This document shows, one piece after another, positions 9,049 through 15,034 of a DNA stretch of 15,034 nt. The notes under the pieces are model-generated. The model saw only the letters and a program-made list of their open reading frames with translations. It had not been told where the DNA came from and did not search any database. The position numbers were made by a program, and so were the translations under genes. Source of the DNA: Planoprotostelium fungivorum (lineage: Eukaryota; Evosea; Variosea; Cavosteliida; Cavosteliaceae); contig MDYQ01000130.1 in NCBI GenBank assembly GCA_003024175.1, positions 64,001 through 79,034 on the forward strand, written 5' to 3'. Each line of letters opens with the position of its first letter. The stretch's first letter is position 1.

Positions 9049-12000
9049 ATGATACAGGACTCGCGAAGGAGCAGCCCATCAGTTATCAAGGCTAGGGAGA
9101 TTCAGAACATGACCTTTAGAAAGAAGTTCAATCTGACTGGGCACAACGAGAGCGTCGTATATGAAGGTGATGTGCCTCTTAGCTCGAAGTCTCGCTCAAA
9201 CACCGCAGAGGAAGTGAGACTATTAGACGGTAACCGGCGCTACTTTGGCAAGATCTTCATATCAGACCGGTATTTTTATTTCCATTGCAAAATCCTTGGC
9301 TGTAAAAAACAGCTGAGGGTTCCTCTATGGACCATCAGAGAGATCGAAAAACAAGGTTCCGCCGGTATAATGATTACATTTAAAGAGAAGGTGATCACGA
9401 AATGATATACCGGATCCGCCTCCGTCTCACATGTCTCGCAGCCTGCTGGGTATAACAATAATCCGCTCACATTCGGTCCTTTCGAGAAGCGAGACAACTT
9501 CTACTACACCTTCGTCTCTCTCAAAGCCGTCGTGAAGAGCACTCCAGAGGTGGCGCTTAAGAGGTGCGTTCGATCCTTCTCTTGGTACTTGATGACCATG
9601 TGAAGGTCCTCCAATGCAGACATCCAATGGGACCAACATGTCCGCGAAGAAGTTCTCAATCAGCTCATCGACAAGACCGAAATCAAGAAATACACAAAGG
9701 GAGAGGTGATCCACCTCCATCCATCTCCTCGCTGACATGCTCAGGTCATCATCCGTGAGAACGAGATCAGTCCGGGCGTCTACCAGCTGGCCTCCGGCAG
9801 GTGATCGATCCCCGCTCCCGGCAACTTTTTTACCTCCCCCAGCGTTCGCATCGTCAAGGGTTCCCTTCAGTCTACCAGCTTCACTTCTCCCCCGAATTCT
9901 CCATCTCTGACCCATTCACCCTCCCTCAGCACTCCCAGGGAATCGACTCCCAAGCCCTCACAGCAGATCTTTGGTAACATCAATCGTGGAGATCTGATGG
10001 GTGAGTCCACGTGGTGGAGAAGATTGACGGAGCAGGTGAGATGGCTTACTTGGATAAACTTCCCATGGCTGTCTCCATGGTAGCAGATTCATCGGAGGTA
10101 GAGGTCTACTTTATACCCGAGGAGGAACTGAGGGCACTGCCGGCGGAGGTGGGTCGGTTCCCGCCGGAATTTCGATTCAAATTTCAAACAGCCTCGTTCG
10201 GTCTTCAACAAGTTCCTCGCGGCTTACCTGGCCTCTAATCTGGGAAGGTCAACTGCCAGTATCTCTCAACTACCCCAGAATCTATTCGATAAGAAACAAG
10301 CTCACCTTCAAGCCCTCTTCGGTTTAGATTCGAAGCAATCTCTCCTAAAGAGTGCGTCTCTTTCCATTCATCTTTATTTTATTCGATTTTATTTCTGACG
10401 GGTCGAACAGAGACGAAGGGACAGTGGAACGACAGGATCGATGCGAAGATGTACCTGTCACCCGATTACATCTGCATCAGCGGTAAGATGTTCGGTCAGA
10501 TCACCGGTTCGGTGAGTACCGTACGCACGACACTGTCCCTGACTTCCCACAGTGGAGCATGGCCGACATCGCCTCCATCGATAAATCGGGAGAAAAGTCG
10601 TTGGAATTCACGTCACACAAGAGGGGACATTTCAAAGAACGTTTCACCTTCATGACCGAAGCCATTCGGGACGATTGGGTCAGTCACGTGACCTCCCCAC
10701 CCCCTGACCCCTACAGGTATCCGAACTACAACGAGCCAGAGTCGAATCCAGCGAGGCCCAGTCTCCGAAGGCCTCACGAGCCTTCCCGGAAAATTCGGAG
10801 ACCGATTCATCCGAGGACGTCTCCCTCTTCAACCTCCTCAACAACGCCAACGTGAAATCTTACCAGGTGACGTCACGCCACGTCATCACCCCTCACCCTC
10901 TGCAGAAGGGTCAGTCCATTCTGATGGGAGGGGAGATCCCCCAGGGTCTATACCAAGTCATGCAGGGATCCGTCGCAGTCGTGAGAAACAATTCGATCGT
11001 GGCTCGATTGGGTGTGGGGCAGATGTTTGCCGAGATCGCCTTCTTGCTGGGAGGTGAAGCGACGGCATCCATCATATCGGACGAGGACAACACGGAGATC
11101 TGTATCTTGAACGTTCACTTTCTGCACTGTCAGCTGAATCAAGTGGGCATCGTGGAGTAGAGAGATTTGAATGACTGATGGGGCACAGGATTTTCCATTG
11201 AGGGACAAGTTCTACTTCAATATCTGTCAGATCATAGCACAGAGATTGAGAAAATCGGCCGCGGCGTTGAACAACAAGCAGGTGAGGTCACGTGACTTGG
11301 AATGGACCTCACTGTGGGCAGGTGGAGAAGGTGGTCGATTTCAATCTCGTGGCAAGGATGAAGGAGGAGAAGGGTGACGAAATTTCATCGATTTCTCACG
11401 GAGAACTCACGTGGAATTCAGGTGGAGTTCCCGTGAAGGACAGGAAGCAGATGCTCACCAATTACAAACGAACTTTCAGTGGAAAAGACGCAGTACAGTG
11501 GCTCATCAGCACCAAGGTGAAGAAAATTCTCTTACTCTTCCGCTGAAACTTGTAGGAATCTTCCACACGTGAGGAAGCGGTGGCGCTGTGGCAGAATCTG
11601 CTCTCCGAGGGTATCATCTGGCACATCACCCGAGGTGACGAAAAGTCGACGAAAACTCCCATCGTTCTGACTCGTTGTAGAGCATGGATTTATGGACGAC
11701 AGTAACATGTACTACCAATTCTCCACGGTGAGTTGTAGACCTACGACGTGTGATGACGTCATCACAGAAGGAGCAAATCGAGGGGAGAAAGGACGCAGTG
11801 AAGCAAGGCCTCCTCGAATTCAAACCGGCGGGAAAATGGAAATTGTGTTGGGCAGATGTCGATGCCACCAACTGGACCATCTACAAACCATCCAGCAAGG
11901 TACGATCTCATCCCATCTTCCATCTACAAAGAGACGAACCTTCCACAGGGTAGCTTGGAGGAGAAATTGACCGTTCTACAACTCTTACCCGTGGGCGACG

Positions 12001-14311
12001 TTCTGCAGATTGTTCTGAGAGATTCTGAAACGGCCTCTGGAATGCAGAAGAACGAGATGGTCGTCGTCTTAAAGGACCAAGACAAGTCCTACAAGATCCG
12101 CGCCGAATCCGAGAGTGAGTCCCACGGATGCTCCACGAAGCGATGGAGATGTTCTGACGTGGGACAGCTTCCGCGGCCCAGTGGATTTTGGCCGTAGACG
12201 AAGCGGCGGCGAGCGAGGACAGGAGGGCGGAACTGAGAGAGATGCAGAGGAAGGAGAACCAATTGTGGTACATCACAGACATGAGCGCTGCGAAACCCGT
12301 GTGGAAGAAGGTGAAATTTCGTCGAGATGTGAGATTTCGCTGAGATTTCCAGTCCTCCGATACAGCCAGTCTGATCGACGTGGCTTGCAGAAAGGAAGGT
12401 TTCAACATCGAGACGGGATCGAGCCAGGGAACCAACGATTGGGCCTCCCTCTACGATTTCCCCATCGAGAGCTTGGAGAGGTACACCGCCTTCTACAAGG
12501 AGTACATCTATCCATCCAGTGAGTCACATTCATCATCACGATCGTGATCATCGTCACATGATGATCTTGAGGTGATCCGATGACTTGATGAGCTGACGAG
12601 AGAACGTAGAACATCACAATTACTACGCCGCCGATGCAAACCGTGGACCCATCTTCGCTTCCGTGGAAGAACAGAGCCCGCACCACCACACGGTCAAGGT
12701 ACATGCGACATCCTCTCTACCTCTTCTGACCCTCTCTACCTCTTCTGATCCCCTCTACCTCTTCTGATCCCCTCTACCTCTTCTGACCCTCTCTACCTCT
12801 TCTGACGCTCTCAGGTTCTCTTCCGCACGAGAAAAGCGGACATTCGAATCAGCGTTCCCGTCTTCTCTGAAATCAGAACTTCCCCCGAAGTCTTCTTGTT
12901 CAGCGCCACGATAGAGGCAAAATTAGAATTGTCCGAAAGCTGGATCAAGCTCGATTCAGCCACGACAACACCTCCATCTACACCCGGGTGAGTCCTCCAC
13001 CGTTCCACCGTCACGATTGACTCGTTGTAGATCGAGCAGTCCCCTCTCCTTCCCTGGTACTCCCAGATCCTCCGGTAGTGTCCAGAGACCCAGCAGCCCT
13101 CCACCCTTGCAGATCAACGTTACGCTCCAATCTCTGTTGGACTTTGAGAAGAAAGTGTTGGGCGACACTCGGTACAAATTTGGAGTCATCCGAATCCGCC
13201 AGGGACAAGGAGCGAAAGACGAAGACAGTATCATGGCCAACGGTGAGGTCACGTGACGTGGGAGCGTTGTAGATTGACGGTGGGTAGAATCTGGTAGGGA
13301 TTTCGATGAGTTCCTAGAATGCCTGGGCAACAAGATCAACTTGCAGGGCTGGACCGGTTTCGCTGGTGGTCTGGACGTGAAGAGTGGGTCACGTGACGTG
13401 AGATGTCTCGAATGACGTCATGGTAGGTAACAGTACCGGGATTCACAGCGTGTTCGCTCAGCACGAATCGTGCGAAGTGATGTTCCACGTGGCGCCTTAC
13501 CTGCCTTACTACCCCGACGATAAGCAGCAGGTGATCATCACTCTCCTCATCAGCATCATGATCACCATCACCGGCTTTAGACATTCCAATGGATCTGATG
13601 TTCTTTCAGGTCGAGAGGAAGAGACACATTGGAAACGACATCGTCATCATCATCTTCAAGGAGAACACCGATCCGGACTACTTCTTCAACCCTCTCATGA
13701 TCCGCTCTCAATTCAATCGTGAGACATCATCATGGAACATCATCATCTGATCATCACAACAGACGTCTTCATCGTTGTTCAAAAGTTACCCACAGAACCA
13801 GGAAAAGGAGTCAGATATCAGTGAGGATCTACAAGTGTCTAGATGGAGCTGACGTGGAGTAGTGTGGAGGTAGTGAACAAGTTTGGAGTGCTACCGTACG
13901 GTCCAGCTCTGCCCGAGCCACCAATTTTCAACAAGGGCGAAAAGTTTTCAAAGTGGCTTCTCACAAAATGTATGTCGTCACATCATCACAACATCACATT
14001 ACATTACAACATCACAACATCACATTACATTACAACATCACAACATCACATTACAACATCACAACATCACATTGTAACACATCACATGACGGAAGAGAAG
14101 ACAAAGACTGAAACAACATTCAGGTATAAACGGAGAGAGATCGAGCATGAACGCACCCGACTTTAGAGACAAGGTGTCTTCAACGAGGAGCAGTCTGATG
14201 AAAGAGATCGTGGCCAACTTGAGAGACAAGAAAGTGCTCCCCCCCACTGCAAAGATACTGAGCGAGCCAACTGGGAGAAGAAAGGCGGGAAGTATCCTCA
14301 GGCGTTGGTAA
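9049..14311 (+). CDS. GRAM / cNMP-type / GRAM / cNMP-type / DEP / PH / RapGAP multidomain protein
   Basis: Predicted GTPase-activating protein for Rap-type small GTPases, at membranes. 29 exons, 1257 residues: join(9049..9390, 9442..9563, 9606..9705, 9745..9800, 9843..10000, 10036..10148, 10192..10351, 10411..10511, 10553..10678, 10717..10866, 10906..11142, 11189..11281, 11322..11373, 11422..11516, 11556..11634, 11681..11727, 11768..11899, 11949..12114, 12168..12310, 12353..12518, 12610..12698, 12815..12987, 13031..13242, 13288..13383, 13427..13530, 13610..13718, 13763..13820, 13863..13969, 14124..14311). Domains: GRAM about 21-150; cNMP fold 165-316 with a Ser/Pro insert (about 212-250); GRAM-like 350-426; cNMP fold 470-586 (GQSILMGGEIPQGLYQVMQG); DEP 587-677 (GGVPVKDRK, FSGKDAVQWL); PH 680-800 (KQGLLEF, final AAQWILAV); RapGAP about 870-1240 (KFGVIRI, GGLD, CEVMFHV, QQVERKRHIGNDIV, LPYGPALPEPP). 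The catalytic Asn thumb is Asn1113. Both cNMP folds lack the usual phosphate-binding Arg. The start is the first ATG of the open exon. Confidence 0.87.
10683..10692. repeat. Palindrome GTCACGTGAC, copy 2 (intronic)
   Basis: Begins 5 nt into RapGAP-gene intron 10679-10716, directly behind the donor gtca. Confidence 0.9.
11287..11296. repeat. Palindrome GTCACGTGAC, copy 3 (intronic)
   Basis: Begins 6 nt into RapGAP-gene intron 11282-11321. The first 15 nt of this intron are identical to those of intron 13243-13287. Confidence 0.9.
12712..12806 (+). repeat. Five 19-nt tandem repeats of a branch-point/pyrimidine unit in an intron
   Basis: Intron 12699-12814 of the RapGAP gene contains five head-to-tail copies of a 19-nt unit, consensus cctctctacctcttctgac, at 12712, 12731, 12750, 12769 and 12788. 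Each copy ends in ttctgac or ttctgat, the branch-motif form used throughout the window. The last copy is followed by gctctcag, the acceptor. Confidence 0.92.
13248..13257. repeat. Palindrome GTCACGTGAC, copy 4 (intronic)
   Basis: Begins 6 nt into RapGAP-gene intron 13243-13287, followed downstream by the half-palindrome cgttgtag and attgac. Confidence 0.9.
13388..13397. repeat. Palindrome GTCACGTGAC, copy 5 (intronic)
   Basis: Begins 5 nt into RapGAP-gene intron 13384-13426, behind the donor gtgg. Confidence 0.9.
13970..14123 (+). repeat. Intronic acatcacaacatcacatt tandem repeat
   Basis: The longest intron in the window (154 nt) interrupts the RapGAP domain between LLTK and INGERSS. About 13980-14075 is a tandem array built from catcacaa, catcacatt and acattacaa units, with a longer period of about 30 nt early on. 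The rest is an ordinary donor (gtatgt) and acceptor (acattcag). Confidence 0.8.
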
Positions 14312-14368
14312 ATCGTGTCAATAATAACGATGTTCTTTATTCTCTATCTACAACGAGCCGATATCGTA
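14312..14368. other. Convergent 3' junction between RapGAP and NAXE genes
   Basis: Only 57 nt separate the RapGAP stop (TAA, 14309-14311) from the NAXE stop codon (14369-14371, minus strand), so the 3' UTRs must be very short or overlap. Confidence 0.8.
14336..14341 (-). terminator. Probable poly(A) signal of NAXE
   Basis: The minus strand reads AATAAA here, 28-33 nt downstream of the NAXE stop codon. The signal lies about 25 nt beyond the RapGAP stop on the other strand. Confidence 0.5.
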
Positions 14369-15034
14369 TCATAATTCGACGCATTGGTCGGTGGAGGGGT
14401 AGGGGGGTAAGTTCAGTTCGTAGCGGTCGGCCAGCGATCTACAACGTTGTAGTGAGGGGGTGGAGTGTATTAGAAGTGACTCACTTTGGAACGAAGCGTC
14501 CACCTACAAAGTGTCGAGCGGATGTGATCTGTCTGGCGCATATCTTGGGTGCAGTGAGAGAAACTGATGGTCGTCAGATCACATGGAGATGGAGGGAAAG
14601 CTCACTCAATAGTTGTGGCTCGAAGCTACCGATGGTGTTTCCTGATGTGAAGATCAGATCAGAATGGAAGTGATGGGAGGGTAACCTTTTTCTACGTCCC
14701 AACCAGATGGAATATCTACGGAGGCGATGCTGGTCTTTGTCTTCTTCAGATTCTCGATGACCTGACGTAGCTCGAACCAATCATGTGCGACGATATGAAA
14801 CTGCTCACCTTATCGAATGGAGCTCTAACTTCCCCAGAGAAGCTAAAGCCAAAGATGGCGTCGAGAATCACATCGTATTTTCCATCGAGATCCTCCACAC
14901 TTGGATTCTCTTCTAAGAAGGGAATGTCCAACGACTTGCATTGAGTGACGAGACCCTACATGAGTTGATGACAAGGGTAGAGTGTTGTACCTCACCTTGT
15001 ACAACGGTTTGTCTGTCTGTTTGGGATAGAAGAT
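14369..15034 (-). CDS. NAXE: NAD(P)HX epimerase, C-terminal part (5' end outside window)
   Basis: Interconverts R- and S-NAD(P)HX, damaged hydrated forms of NAD(P)H, so that the partner dehydratase can restore them; YjeF_N (AIBP) family. Model: complement of join(14369..14438, 14485..14563, 14606..14641, 14686..14761, 14809..14955, 14996..>15034), 148 residues to the stop. The order matches animal NAXE closely: FYPKQTDKPLYK, GLVTQCKSLDIPFLEE, YDVILDAIFGFSFSGEVR, SIASVDIPSGWDVEKG, QLLISLTAPK, FVGGRFVP, YELNLPPYPSTDQCVEL. Both signature motifs, DAIFGFSF and DIPSGWDVE, are intact. The N-terminal half, including any targeting peptide, lies beyond position 15034. All six exons join in frame through introns of 40-47 nt. 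The gene is convergent with the RapGAP gene. Confidence 0.93.
14439..14452. repeat. 14-bp palindrome CTACAACGTTGTAG, copy 3 (forms a NAXE acceptor)
   Basis: On the minus strand the palindrome is the last 14 nt of NAXE intron 14439-14484. Its terminal tag is the acceptor; the next exon begins atcgctgg. Here the element serves the 3' rather than the 5' end of an intron. Confidence 0.9.

Noticed and set aside
9427-9915. 162-codon open frame on the minus strand
   Set aside because: Shadow of the GRAM and first cNMP exons of the RapGAP gene; composition is Gly/Asp/Arg-rich without motifs.
10247-10281. Possible 35-nt intron (gtcaac...cccag) after ASNLG
   Set aside because: The frame is open and sensible straight through (GRSTASISQLPQNLF), the donor is weak, and removal is not required.
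11908-12435. 175-codon open frame on the minus strand
   Set aside because: It overlaps the PH and early RapGAP exons, which are well supported on the plus strand. No domain is recognisable.
13980-14080. Regularly spaced repeats resembling a CRISPR array
   Set aside because: The units are simple acatcac/acattac microsatellites without unique spacers, inside a eukaryotic intron.
1-15034. Bacterial two-component or operon-like locus
   Set aside because: A hybrid kinase is present, but every gene is interrupted by spliceosomal introns and there are no ribosome binding sites or overlapping reading frames of operon type.
1-15034. tRNA, rRNA or spliceosomal snRNA genes
   Set aside because: I looked for T-loop (ggttcga) and U2/U5/U6 core motifs on both strands by eye and found none convincing; a covariance-model scan would be needed to be sure.

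Overview
This is intron-dense eukaryotic nuclear DNA from a microbial eukaryote. Nearly every coding exon is flanked by very short GT-AG introns, mostly 35-55 nt, with strong gtgagt-like donors and a CTGAC, TTGAC or similar branch motif about 8-20 nt before the acceptor. After splicing by eye, five genes resolve into long in-frame proteins. The gene set (hybrid histidine kinase, RhoGAP, and a RapGAP carrying GRAM and cyclic-nucleotide-binding-type domains) points to an amoebozoan-type protist. That assignment is inference.

Layout, left to right. (1) 1-1063, plus: 3' part of a RhoGAP-like protein. (2) 1245-2904, plus: alpha-methylacyl-CoA racemase, 10 exons, 379 aa, active-site residues visible. 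(3) 3124-6571, plus: PAS-containing hybrid histidine kinase with two receiver domains, 16 exons, 910 aa. (4) 6658-8184, minus, convergent with (3): a protein whose C-terminus resembles the L-2-amino-thiazoline-4-carboxylic acid hydrolase family. (5) 8185-9048: about 860 nt with no convincing gene, a shared upstream region for (4) and (6). (6) 9049-14311, plus: a 29-exon, 1257-aa protein, GRAM / cNMP-type / GRAM / cNMP-type / DEP / PH / RapGAP. (7) 14369-15034, minus, convergent with (6): 3' part of NAD(P)HX epimerase.

The genes do not form a pathway. Three (RhoGAP, hybrid kinase, RapGAP) are signalling genes. Three (racemase, hydrolase-like, epimerase) are metabolic or repair enzymes. The most interesting points are: the RapGAP architecture, which joins a cNMP-GRAM-cNMP cassette like that of the Dictyostelium Gbp exchange factors to the opposite catalytic output; a 2-nt microexon that supplies part of the Glu codon next to the kinase's phospho-accepting His; and two families of short palindromes placed directly behind 5' splice sites of different genes. 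All exon models were built by hand from reading frame, splice consensus and family resemblance. Each complete model sums to a multiple of three, but none has been checked against RNA or a database.
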